DNA of 29,980 nucleotides from DTBU01 sp964568845 (GTDB lineage: Archaea; Thermoproteota; CALKCG01; B24), in NCBI GenBank assembly GCA_964568845.1, contig CAZMSC010000018.1:1-29980 (forward strand), written 5' to 3'. A program made the translations under genes and the position numbers. Shown piece after piece: positions 8,639-15,987 of this stretch. Within the stretch, counting starts at the first letter, position 1. Each line of letters begins with the position of its first letter. The notes under the pieces were generated by a model that saw only the letters and a program-made list of their open reading frames with translations, was not told where the DNA came from and made no database searches.

Positions 8639-10768
8639 CTATTTTACATATCTCTTCGGATTCTTCTTAAACTCTTCTTCACAAGCTTTCGAGCAGAAGT
8701 AGACAATTCGCCCTTCATATTCAATTTTACCATAGGCCATATCAGGGTCTATTTTCATTTTACAAACAGGGTCTATGACTGAGGGTTTTTTACCAGTCAT
8801 TTTCGATCCTTCAGTCTCATATTTTCGTAGAGTCTGACTATTAAAGGCAACTATGATTGTACTTAGCGACATTATCATTGCTCCGATGGCTGGTGGCAGA
8901 CTTAAGCCGAATCCTGATAAGACTCCAGCTGCTAAAGGTATTGTTATGATGTTGTAGCCAGCCGCCCACCAAAGATTCTGCATCATCTTCGAGTAGGTTT
9001 TGCGAGAGATGTCGATCACCTTCACGACGTCTCTCGGGTCGTTTTTGACTAAGATTATATCCGCACTTTCTACGGCAACATCTGTTCCGGCACCTATAGC
9101 AATACCAACGTCGGCGGTAACGAGTGCTGGAGCATCGTTTACACCATCTCCAACCATAGCAACCCTATTGCCACCTCCCCTTAGGACCTTGACTATTTCT
9201 GCTTTTTGACTTGGCAGTATTCGTGCAAAATAATTGTCTACGTCGAGCTCTCCAGCAACCCAGCGGGCGACTTCTTCAGAGTCCCCGGTTAGCATGTAAA
9301 CCTTTATGCCTCCCTCCTTCAGTCTTTTAACCGCTTCATAGGATTCTACCCTTATAGAGTCGGCTAGAGCAAAGGCACCAGCGAGCTTACCGTCAACAAT
9401 TGTAAAAACGACTGTTTTGCCCTGCTCCTGAAGCTCTATTATCTTCGGATTCTCTACTTTTATCTTAAAATCTTCCAGGAGTTTTACACTTCCAACGTAA
9501 ACTTCCCTTTCTCCAACCTTTCCGTAGGCGCCTTTCCCCGGTAAAGCCTTAAACCCTTCTGCCCGGGGAATTTTCACGCCTTTGTTTCCGGCATATTCCA
9601 CTATGGCCTTTGCTATAGCATGTTCAGAGTTAAATTCGATGCTTGCGGTAAGTCTTAAAAGTTCTTCTTTAGGTATAAATGAGACAACATCGCTTACGCC
9701 GAATTTTCCAACAGTTAATGTTCCGGTTTTGTCAAAAACGACAATGTTTACATCCTTAATCATCTCGAAGGCACGTCTATCTCTTATGAGAATGCCGCTT
9801 TTCGCCGTTATAGATGTGGATAAAGCCACAACTAAGGGTATAGCTAAACCTAAGGCGTGTGGGCATGCTATTACAAGCACCGTAACTGTTCTTTCAAGGG
9901 CAAAATCCAAATCGGCGATAAAGCTCCATGCAATGAATGTTACTATTCCAACACCTAAAGCCACATAAAACAGAAAAGCGGCAGCCTTATTCGCCAAATC
10001 CTGCGTTCTTGACCTGCTCTCTTGAGCTTCTCTAACAAGTTTTATGACTTGAGCCAAGTAGGTTTCTTCGCCAGTTCGTTCCACACGCACTTTAAGTATA
10101 CCATCACCGTTTATCGTTCCACCGACAACGCTGTCGCTGACCTTCTTATCGACAGGCTTCGACTCACCAGTCAACAGGGATTCATTGACTGTAGATTCAC
10201 CTTCAACAACGACCCCATCAGAGGGGATTTTTTCCCCAGGGCGAACGAGAACGACATCACCACTTTTTAACTGCGAAATTGGGACATCTATAACCTCGCC
10301 GTTTCTAATGAGGTGGGCTATTGTAGGCATTATGTGAGCAAGGTCTTCCAAAGCTATTGAAGCGCCTAAAACGCTTTTTGTCTCTACCCAATGTCCCAGA
10401 AGCATGATGTCGATGAGGGTTGCAAGCTCCCAGAAAAAGTCCTTTCCACTTATTATGAAGCCTGTTCCAAGGGAATAGAATAAAGACACGGATATGGCTG
10501 TACCAATAAGCGTCATCATACCAGGCTGTTTGGCTTCAACCTCTTGAGCTAGCCCTTTCAAGAAGGGCCATCCCCCATAAAAATAAATAACGATCGATAA
10601 GAGGGATAACACCTGTTTCTGATAGGGGATCTGTATCCACTGGAGGCCAAGCCACATCTGAACCATTTCAGATAAAAGCAGAACGGGAATTGTAAGTATT
10701 ACTGAGGTCAAGAATCTTCTTTTAAATTCTTTAACATGGTGAGCGTGATGATGGAAATGAGTTTCCAA
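8639..10768 (-). CDS. copB: CopB-type copper-exporting P1B ATPase with His-rich N-terminus and YHS tail
   Basis: 709 residues. It pumps copper out of the cytoplasm using ATP. The N-terminus has six His within residues 4-11 and takes the place of the usual HMA domain. About eight membrane helices follow. The metal site is Cys302-Pro303-His304 (CPH), the signature of CopB/P1B-3 pumps, with GYN and MSLSTIIVAFNS in the last helices. TGES is the actuator motif, Asp346 in DKTGTLT is phosphorylated, and GDGVNDAPAL is the hinge. The conserved nucleotide-binding His lies in SEHA, where P1B pumps usually have SEHP. Residues of about 664-709 are a YHS domain (DPVCKM, YFCSKACEEEF), a likely metal sensor or chaperone module. 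TTG start. Confidence 0.93.
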   Translation of the reverse strand: METHFHHHAHHVKEFKRRFLTSVILTIPVLLLSEMVQMWLGLQWIQIPYQKQVLSLLSIVIYFYGGWPFLKGLAQEVEAKQPGMMTLIGTAISVSLFYSLGTGFIISGKDFFWELATLIDIMLLGHWVETKSVLGASIALEDLAHIMPTIAHLIRNGEVIDVPISQLKSGDVVLVRPGEKIPSDGVVVEGESTVNESLLTGESKPVDKKVSDSVVGGTINGDGILKVRVERTGEETYLAQVIKLVREAQESRSRTQDLANKAAAFLFYVALGVGIVTFIAWSFIADLDFALERTVTVLVIACPHALGLAIPLVVALSTSITAKSGILIRDRRAFEMIKDVNIVVFDKTGTLTVGKFGVSDVVSFIPKEELLRLTASIEFNSEHAIAKAIVEYAGNKGVKIPRAEGFKALPGKGAYGKVGEREVYVGSVKLLEDFKIKVENPKIIELQEQGKTVVFTIVDGKLAGAFALADSIRVESYEAVKRLKEGGIKVYMLTGDSEEVARWVAGELDVDNYFARILPSQKAEIVKVLRGGGNRVAMVGDGVNDAPALVTADVGIAIGAGTDVAVESADIILVKNDPRDVVKVIDISRKTYSKMMQNLWWAAGYNIITIPLAAGVLSGFGLSLPPAIGAMIMSLSTIIVAFNSQTLRKYETEGSKMTGKKPSVIDPVCKMKIDPDMAYGKIEYEGRIVYFCSKACEEEFKKNPKRYVK

Positions 10769-10829
10769 AACTTATCCTCATGTATACTTTTCAGCACTAC
10801 TAATAAGTGTTTTTTAAAATTTGTATTGG

Positions 10830-11228
10830 CTATTTCTGTCTCCTTCTCTCGACCATTATGCAAACTCCATGGATAACATCGATGCCGTTTTCCCTGCAAA
10901 ATTTTATCGCTGTTTCGGATTCCGAACCCGGTTGCATCCAAACCTTCTTTATCCCAAGCTTCCTGCAAGTTTCTACAATAGCTTCGGTCACCTTCGGAGG
11001 AACAACTACGCTAACGACGTCAGGCTTCACTGGCAACGCTTCAAGACTTGGATAGCACTTATCGCCTAAAACCTCGCTTAAATTAGGGTTTACGGCGAAA
11101 ACCCTATAACCAGCTGAACGTAGATCCCTATAGACTCGATGCCCATACTTAGCAGGATCCCTGCTGACACCTATAACAGCAAAAACGTTCCTCTTATCCA
11201 GGAAAGATGCTATCAAATGTTCATCCAT
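10830..11228 (-). CDS. CoA-binding Rossmann-fold protein (YccU-like)
   Basis: 132 residues, a single CoA_binding domain (COG1832/YccU-like). NVFAVIGVSRDPAKYGHRV is the glycine-rich nucleotide loop. AVNPNLSEVLGDKCYPSL and VVSVVVPP are the typical second half, and VWMQPGSES closes the fold. In larger proteins this domain forms the N-terminus of succinyl-CoA synthetase alpha, but stand-alone forms are of uncertain function. The gene ends 61 nt before the copper ATPase start, on the same strand, and starts 68 nt after the Cys-rich HTH regulator. The three could be one transcript reading HTH, CoA-binding, copB. Confidence 0.88.
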   Translation of the reverse strand: MDEHLIASFLDKRNVFAVIGVSRDPAKYGHRVYRDLRSAGYRVFAVNPNLSEVLGDKCYPSLEALPVKPDVVSVVVPPKVTEAIVETCRKLGIKKVWMQPGSESETAIKFCRENGIDVIHGVCIMVERRRQK

Positions 11229-11296
11229 TCAAACACCTCTACCTAATTTATTTCACTCAACAGTCACGTATAGACTTAACGCTTAGGAATTTTTAG

Positions 11297-11689
11297 CTAA
11301 CATTTTACGTCTGTAGACATACATAGCTTGCATTTTTCCGTGTCGAATGTTGGGTCTAAAGCCCTATGCATGTTACATAACAGTCCTTTTGCACGCGTAG
11401 TCTTGCAGATACTGCAAAACTTTAGAGTGAAATCTCTGTAGGATAGGCTTCCCTTTGCTAGGGAATCCGCTAAATCTTCTATCAAAGTTTTAACTTCCCC
11501 ATCCCTTTCCAGGTCTAAAGCCTTCCCCCGCATTTTCTTACTATAAAGGCTTATGGCTGGTTGGCTTACGCCTAGAAGTTTTGCAACTTCTACCTGCTTC
11601 AAGCCATGCCTTGTCGTGAGTTGTTTGGCCAATACCGACCTTACTGCTGGAAGTAGGCTTTTCACTGCAACCTCGCATGGTAGTAACAT
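11297..11689 (-). CDS. HTH regulator with C-terminal cysteine cluster
   Basis: 130 residues. Residues of about 17-60 are an XRE-like HTH (LKQVEVAKLLGVSQPAISLYSKK) of the archaeal predicted-regulator group COG2522. The C-terminal third has CSIC, then GLLCNMH, then CKLCMSTDVKC: six Cys and one His that could hold an Fe-S cluster or zinc. This layout suggests a redox or metal sensor (inference). It is divergent from the flavodiiron gene and shares a 75-nt promoter region with it that contains a bidirectional TATA element and a perfect palindrome, so it is the leading candidate for the protein that binds there. ATG at 11689 is preceded by a GAGGAG ribosome site. Confidence 0.8.
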   Translation of the reverse strand: MLLPCEVAVKSLLPAVRSVLAKQLTTRHGLKQVEVAKLLGVSQPAISLYSKKMRGKALDLERDGEVKTLIEDLADSLAKGSLSYRDFTLKFCSICKTTRAKGLLCNMHRALDPTFDTEKCKLCMSTDVKC

Positions 11690-11725
11690 TCCACTCCGCT
11701 CCTCGACGTGATATTCTGGGAAAGG

Positions 11726-11733
11726 TATAAATA
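11726..11733. promoter_or_regulatory. Shared TATA element of divergent HTH and flavodiiron genes
   Basis: TATAAATA on the plus strand reads TATTTATA on the minus strand. Plus-strand transcription would start near 11755, just before the flavodiiron ATG, and minus-strand transcription near 11702, just before the HTH gene. One element may serve both. Confidence 0.55.
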
Positions 11734-11735
11734 CG

Positions 11736-11757
11736 CTTTATTACAATTGTAATAAAG
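11736..11757. promoter_or_regulatory. Perfect 22-bp palindrome, probable operator
   Basis: Half-site CTTTATTACAA joins its exact complement with no spacer. It lies between the TATA box and the flavodiiron start codon, covering the expected transcription start, the standard place for an archaeal repressor to block polymerase. It overlaps the start of the GGTGAT ribosome site. The adjacent Cys-rich HTH protein is the natural candidate ligand. Confidence 0.7.
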
Positions 11758-11764
11758 GTGATGT

Positions 11765-12952
11765 ATGACCGAGGGGGAAGTCGTGGAAATAGCTAAAAAT
11801 GTTTACTGGGTTGGCGTTAGGGATTGGACCCGTAGAATTTTCGACGCCTTAATCCCGCTTCCAAAAGGAACATCGTATAACGCCTACCTCATAATCGGCG
11901 AAAACAGTAAAGCCCTAATAGACACTGTTAACCCGGGCTTTGAAAAGCAGCTTGAGGGGAAAATCAGAAACTTCACAAAGCCGGATGAAATAGACTATAT
12001 CGTTATGAACCATGCTGAGCCCGACCACGCTGGCTCCATACCACACCTGATGAGGATAGCATCGAAGGCAAAACTCGTAACTACACGTAGAGGCGTAAAA
12101 ATGGCGCAGGTCTTCTACCACGTGCCGACGGAGAGGATAAAGGTTGTAGGCGACAATGAAACCATAAGCCTAGGCGGCAAGACACTACGCTTCATTGAAG
12201 CGCCGATGTTACACTGGCCGGAGACGATGTTCACCTACCTTGAAGAGGATTGTATTCTTTTCCCATGCGACTTCTTCGGCTCCCATCTGGCAATGGGCGT
12301 ATACAGCGATGAAATCGAAGACCTGCTTATCCACGCTCAGAGATACTGGGGTGAAATAATGATGCCTTTCAGAGCAATGGCGAAGAAGGCGCTGGAGAAG
12401 CTTGAAAACCTAGAGATATGGATGATCGCACCCAGCCACGGCCCAATACATAGAAATCCAAAGCCTATACTGGATGCGTATAGAAGATGGGCTTATGGTG
12501 AAACTAAGATGAAAACGACAATAATCTACGTTAGTATGTGGGGGAGCAGTGAGAAAATGGTCAACCAGATGGCTGAAACCCTAGCTTCTGAGGGGATAGA
12601 AGTAGCCGTCTACAATTTGACATCAGCAGATCTAGGCGACATAGCAAAAGACCTTGTAGATTCAAGGGCAATAGTTCTAGGAGCCCCGACAGTTTTAGGT
12701 GGGGCTCATCCATTGGCGATTTATGCGTCATATCTTGTGAGAGCTCTCTACCCACCGACAAGGTTTGCGGTTTTCTTAAGCTCTTATGGATGGGGTGCTG
12801 CGGCTATAAAGCAGATGCAGGAAATCCTAGGTCAGCTTAAGGTTGAAATAGTCGGCACATTGGAGGTCAACGGCCCACCTACTGAGGAAGATGTTAAGCA
12901 GATAGTTGAAATCGGTAAACTGCTTGCTGGAAGAATTAAGGGGGTTAGTTAA
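11765..12952 (+). CDS. fprA: Flavodiiron protein (A-type flavoprotein, O2/NO reductase)
   Basis: 395 residues, soluble. It reduces O2 to water or NO to N2O at a diiron site, with FMN passing electrons, and protects anaerobes. Residues of about 1-250 are the beta-lactamase-like domain with a full diiron ligand set: His83, Glu85, Asp87 and His88 (HAEPDH), His150 (LHWPET), Asp169 (CDFFGSH) and His225 (SHGPIH). The spacing matches the known family. Residues of about 253-395 are the flavodoxin domain (IIYVSMWGSSEKMV for the FMN phosphate; APTVLGGAHP and SSYGWG for the ring). No rubredoxin domain is attached. GGTGAT lies 2 nt before the ATG. An arsenate reductase follows on the same strand. Confidence 0.95.
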   Translation: MTEGEVVEIAKNVYWVGVRDWTRRIFDALIPLPKGTSYNAYLIIGENSKALIDTVNPGFEKQLEGKIRNFTKPDEIDYIVMNHAEPDHAGSIPHLMRIASKAKLVTTRRGVKMAQVFYHVPTERIKVVGDNETISLGGKTLRFIEAPMLHWPETMFTYLEEDCILFPCDFFGSHLAMGVYSDEIEDLLIHAQRYWGEIMMPFRAMAKKALEKLENLEIWMIAPSHGPIHRNPKPILDAYRRWAYGETKMKTTIIYVSMWGSSEKMVNQMAETLASEGIEVAVYNLTSADLGDIAKDLVDSRAIVLGAPTVLGGAHPLAIYASYLVRALYPPTRFAVFLSSYGWGAAAIKQMQEILGQLKVEIVGTLEVNGPPTEEDVKQIVEIGKLLAGRIKGVS

Positions 12953-12955
12953 AAT

Positions 12956-13018
12956 ATGGGCGGTTTCCAAGAAGAGGCTTCTAGACTAGAGGGACTAATT
13001 GGGGGCTTAAACATATGA
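12956..13018 (+). CDS. Possible 20-residue peptide between fprA and arsC
   Basis: An ATG 3 nt after the fprA stop opens 20 codons (MGGFQEEASRLEGLIGGLNI) whose TGA overlaps the arsC ATG as ATGA. The frame fills the intergenic spacer exactly. It could couple translation of arsC to fprA, or be chance in a short spacer. GGGGGT lies about 10-15 nt upstream. No family is known. Confidence 0.3.
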   Translation: MGGFQEEASRLEGLIGGLNI

Positions 13019-13443
13019 GAACAGTACTCTTTATCTGCGTAGAGAACAGTTTTAGAAGCCAGATCGCTGAAGCCTACTTTAACAAATATGCTCCGGAAGA
13101 TTGGACAGCTGTAAGTGCAGGTTTAACGCCAGCGGAGGCCATTCACCCCAACGCTATTAAGCTGATGCTTGAAGAAGGAATAGACATAAGTCGTAAGAAG
13201 CCTCAACCTATGACAAGACTAATTCAGGAAAAAGCCGAAATGGTTATCATAGTCTGCGGAGGCGATGGCAACACCGTATGTCCAATAGTCTACGCCAAAC
13301 ATGTGGAACACTGGAACATGCCAGACCCAGCTAAAATGCCACTAGAAGAAGCGAGGAAGATTAGAGATAGTATAAAATCTAAAGTTTTAAATCTTGTTGA
13401 GAGACTGAAGAGTAGGGAAGATTTTGAGAAAACACACAAATAA
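13015..13443 (+). CDS. arsC: Thioredoxin-coupled arsenate reductase (low-MW phosphatase fold)
   Basis: 142 residues, cytoplasmic. It reduces arsenate to arsenite. The P-loop is CVENSFRSQ (C-X5-R-S) with nucleophile Cys8 and Arg14, and the general acid is the Asp of MPDPAK (about residue 104). Cys81 and Cys89 in VCGGDGNTVC match the redox pair of thioredoxin-type ArsC, where the numbers are Cys10, Cys82 and Cys89. Arsenate reductase is therefore more likely than a protein tyrosine phosphatase. No arsenite pump is in the window. A thioredoxin-like electron donor is needed; the two-CXXC oxidoreductase at 18.8 kb is a possible partner. Probably co-transcribed with fprA. Confidence 0.88.
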   Translation: MRTVLFICVENSFRSQIAEAYFNKYAPEDWTAVSAGLTPAEAIHPNAIKLMLEEGIDISRKKPQPMTRLIQEKAEMVIIVCGGDGNTVCPIVYAKHVEHWNMPDPAKMPLEEARKIRDSIKSKVLNLVERLKSREDFEKTHK

Positions 13444-13464
13444 GATCAACTATTATAACGGAAC

Positions 13465-14234
13465 CTAAACTTTCGTATAGAGTTCTATTTGTAGTTTTCC
13501 TGAAAGCTCTAAGGCTTCTTCATCGGCATAAGGTGTTACAATAATTAGCCTTGATGGCTTCCTACCAGTCTTCTTCTCATAGAATATTGCCTTCTTCTTA
13601 AAGAGAGTTACATCGGATTTTCTCGCATGTGATGTGATCTCGATTAGTATTATTTCCTGGTCTTGTACTGCCACGTCCATTTCGACCAGGCTTGGGTGCT
13701 CGTAAACGAAACCCTCCCCATCAAAATCCCTCCACCTCTCAATACTTACCTTGAAAGATTTCTCAAGTAAACCCTTCAAACTATTCCTGAAAGCATCCTC
13801 CGCCATTATGCCCCATCTTGCACCCAGAGCACTAATATGCCTCTCAACAAGCTCAAAACTCCTATTCATATCTTCTCTAAGTTTCGCAATTTCCTCATCG
13901 TGTCTCTTAAACCCCTCNNNNNNNNNNNNNNNNNNNNNNNNNNNNNNNNNNNNNNNNNNNNNNNNNNNNNNNNNNNNNNNNNNNNNNNNNNNNNNNNNNN
14001 NNNNNNNNNNNNNNNNNTATTCATATCTTCTCTAAGTTTCGCAATTTCCTCATCGTGTCTCTTAAACCCCTCAACCATGTCTTCCCTAAGTCTTATTAGC
14101 TCTTGTTCGTTTTTGTCCAGTCTTTTTAGTATTTCCTCTAGTCCTATAAGCCCTGCTACCATGTATCTGAACTCTTCATCCTCTTTCAACAGTTTGATGA
14201 ATGCTTTCCTCATTCTCAGCTCGTACGATGACAT
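13465..14234 (-). CDS. DUF3782-type PD-(D/E)XK protein with coiled coil (spans assembly gap)
   Basis: Collapsing the 55-nt overlap around the N run joins two halves in frame into one 204-residue protein. The N-terminal half (MSSYELRMRKAFIKLL) leads into a heptad coiled coil (LREDMVEGFKRHDEEIAKLRE). The C-terminal half is a nuclease-like fold: YEHPSLVEMDVAVQDQEI gives the Glu/Asp, and ILIEITSHARKSDV the second acid. The catalytic Lys of the E-X-K motif is Thr here, so nuclease activity is doubtful unless the nearby Arg-Lys substitutes. DUF3782 proteins are common in thermophilic archaea, often in many copies; their function is unknown. The coil is naturally repetitive, so a true extra repeat hidden by the gap cannot be fully excluded. 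Confidence 0.75.
13863..14072. other. Second scaffold gap with duplicated 55-nt flanks
   Basis: 100 N (13918-14017) lie between identical 55-nt copies at 13863-13917 and 14018-14072. The same copy length as at the first gap points to one assembly k-mer/overlap setting. Collapsing the copies restores the DUF3782 frame. Confidence 0.85.
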
Positions 14235-14313
14235 ACACTACATCATTACAAAACCGCTAAAAGTCTAATAAACGTATCTTCAATCTCACTTTCAGTTCAT
14301 ACCAACTATAGGC

Positions 14314-14344
14314 TTAAGCGATGCCTTCAGCTCTCATCGCTTAA
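14314..14344. repeat. Perfect 10-bp inverted repeat
   Basis: TTAAGCGATG and its exact complement CATCGCTTAA flank an 11-nt loop. It lies 80 nt upstream of the DUF3782 start. No T-tract follows on either strand, so it is not a clear terminator. It could be an operator or the relic of a mobile element end. Confidence 0.45.
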
Positions 14345-14581
14345 AAACTTAATAGAGTATCCTCCTGGATGACAATATTTAGAAATTCTGAACGATTTAG
14401 GAGGAAACAAACGCTGATAACATCTGGATCTTTAGGCTGGGACTATTGCATACACTTACAACCATTATAATGACACGGCTCACAGAAGCTATCCCATTAT
14501 TATTGGCGTTAAAATGTCCGCTGTTGGAAGTGTTGAAAGGGCGATTAGAGAGGTGGGTGGTATAGTTGATGGGGGTTCCTC

Positions 14582-14719
14582 TTAAGCATTAATAGGGAGA
14601 AGGGGACGACAGTAATTATAATGGAGTATAACATGCTCCAAGTGGAAAATCTAGCAGATAGTGTTGCGATTCTAAATAATGGGAGAATAGAGTTGATAGG
14701 TACGTTTCAAGAGGTTTAG
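14582..14719 (+). pseudogene. C-terminal remnant of an ABC transporter ATPase
   Basis: The frame reads REKGTTVIIMEYNMLQVENL and then ADSVAILNNGRIELIGTFQEV before TAG. This is the H-loop and D-loop end of an ABC ATPase such as LivG/LivF. The usual switch His (VEHDM or MEHNM) is Tyr here. The Walker A, signature and Walker B parts are absent upstream. It is a degraded fragment of about 45 codons. Confidence 0.65.
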
Positions 14720-14776
14720 GAAAACTAAGGCTTTTTACCAGCTTTACTGGCTTGCATAGCGAGCGGAGATTCTGCA

Positions 14777-14837
14777 TTCTCCATACTACGCACTTCCTTT
14801 CGTTGCTAAGTTCCCTAAACTCCATAGTAAACCCATG
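14777..14837 (-). repeat. Coding-like repeat, copy B
   Basis: Read on the minus strand this 61-nt unit encodes HGFTMEFRELSNERKCVVWR. It aligns without gaps to the copy at 17.6 kb at about 78% nucleotide identity, with several of the differences at third codon positions. It directly follows the HEPN gene stop. Confidence 0.55.
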
Positions 14838-14842
14838 TAATG

Positions 14843-15268
14843 TCAAGAGTAGAATTCTTCTATAAACCTTGAAATCCTCTCATAAACGTATTTCGCTTTG
14901 CTTAAAGCGTCTTCAGCATCTTTTTCATCGAAGAGCTGGCTTGGCGTTTTTCCAAGGGCTTCTATTCCATACATGCTCGGTGCTCTCTTCTCTGATAAAT
15001 CTCTCGATATTTCAGCTAGTCTATCAACCTCTCTTCGCATCCAATCTGGAAACTTATTCCTACAGACCTTTAAAACGTCTCCCACGTCGTGGACCTTGGG
15101 ATATTCTACTGCAACTGCTCTTAGAGATGCCTTCAAAGACAATTCGACACACTCTTGAGAGTAGCGTACCGTTTCCGGGTAATCGCCTCTTTTAAAGGCT
15201 GATTCAGCGTCTATCAACCTCGATTTAGCCCTCCTCATGTAATCCATAGCCATAATGTCCGTCCTCAC
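14843..15268 (-). CDS. HEPN-domain protein, partner of MNT nucleotidyltransferase
   Basis: Up to 141 residues, all helical: MDYMRRAKSRLIDAESAFKR, then YSQECVELSLKASLRAV and YPKVHDVGDVLKVC, the usual HEPN layout. HEPN proteins paired with MNT partners are often RNase toxins with an R-X4-6-H motif. This one has a single His (His60, in the HD position of the older HEPN subgroup) and no R-X4-6-H, so RNase activity is doubtful. The GTG at 15268 overlaps the MNT stop as GTGA, indicating translational coupling. ATG at 15253, after GAGG, is an alternative start that removes five residues. Confidence 0.8.
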   Translation of the reverse strand: MRTDIMAMDYMRRAKSRLIDAESAFKRGDYPETVRYSQECVELSLKASLRAVAVEYPKVHDVGDVLKVCRNKFPDWMRREVDRLAEISRDLSEKRAPSMYGIEALGKTPSQLFDEKDAEDALSKAKYVYERISRFIEEFYS

Positions 15269-15987
15269 AGTTCAACAACCTCGCCCTTGCTAATCTCACT
15301 CTTAAAATCCCAAAACCAGCTACCGTTAGGAAGTACTACCTTCCTAGCTCCGATCTCACACAATTTCCTTTCAAGCACCTCTAGTCTATTCTTCATAAAA
15401 TCTCCCCTGTCAAAGACCACTACCGCTTCGCCAGCCATATCTAGGTAGAAGGGATGATTTATCGATGCTTCCTGAGGTGTTAAAGCAATCACATCTATTA
15501 ATGGATATACGCCGTCTTTCTCCCACATTCTCATTCTAATGCTTTCCACCCCAGATAGCACTTTTCTAATTAACACCAACCTTTCCGAATACCTCTCAGG
15601 CAATCCATCTGCTACTACTAGAACGTCTACATCGCTCTCCATCTTAGCTTTTCCACGTGCTACAGAGCCGAAGACTATCAGCGAGATGAGCTTACTCCAG
15701 AAAAACTCGACCAATCTGACAGTGATGAATTCCAAGATCGGCAGGTACTCCCTCTGAGGGACCTTATCCCTCCACTTATAACCACCACGCTCCAGACTCA
15801 ATAGCAATGGGTGAGTTGCTCTGTAAAGCCCCCTACGACACCTCGTCAAATAACCCATTTTGCATAGTCGGTGAATTATAAGATTGGGGTTGTCTACACG
15901 AACCACTTCTTTAAACTCCTTGCTGGAGAAGTCGTCTAAACCGAAATTCATTAAGACCTTGGCGTAAACGGTGTTTAAATTGGACAT
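15265..15987 (-). CDS. HTH-MNT nucleotidyltransferase (antitoxin-like)
   Basis: 240 residues. Residues of about 1-70 look like a winged helix (FSSKEFKEVVRVDNPNLIIH, then KMGYLTRCRRGLYRATHP) similar to the N-terminus of AbiEi-type regulators. Residues of about 95-175 are a minimal nucleotidyltransferase: GSVARGKAKMESDVDVLVV holds Gly107-Ser108 and Asp119/Asp121, and Asp165 (PLIDVIAL) is the third acid. All catalytic residues are present. Known MNT antitoxins inactivate HEPN toxins by adding AMP. The HEPN gene follows with a 4-nt overlap. The fused HTH could let it control its own operon. The ATG lies next to TTATTACAAA-type AT-rich DNA at 15990-16020. Confidence 0.82.
   Translation of the reverse strand: MSNLNTVYAKVLMNFGLDDFSSKEFKEVVRVDNPNLIIHRLCKMGYLTRCRRGLYRATHPLLLSLERGGYKWRDKVPQREYLPILEFITVRLVEFFWSKLISLIVFGSVARGKAKMESDVDVLVVADGLPERYSERLVLIRKVLSGVESIRMRMWEKDGVYPLIDVIALTPQEASINHPFYLDMAGEAVVVFDRGDFMKNRLEVLERKLCEIGARKVVLPNGSWFWDFKSEISKGEVVEL

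Larger units (their letters stand above)
14235..14842. other. Gene-poor stretch with decayed coding remnants
   Basis: About 600 nt with no intact gene. It holds a long inverted repeat (14314-14344), a plus-strand open stretch at about 14438-14585 that reads YNDTAHRSYPIIIGVKMSA and then VGSVERAIREVGGIVDGG before a stop, the tail of an ABC ATPase (14582-14719), and one copy of a coding-like repeat shared with 17.6 kb. It looks like a site of gene decay. Confidence 0.55.

Noticed and set aside
14616..14846. Minus-strand open frame of 76 codons after the HEPN gene
   Set aside because: Its second half is antisense to the ABC ATPase remnant, and only its first 20 or so residues match the other repeat copy. 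It is not an intact gene.
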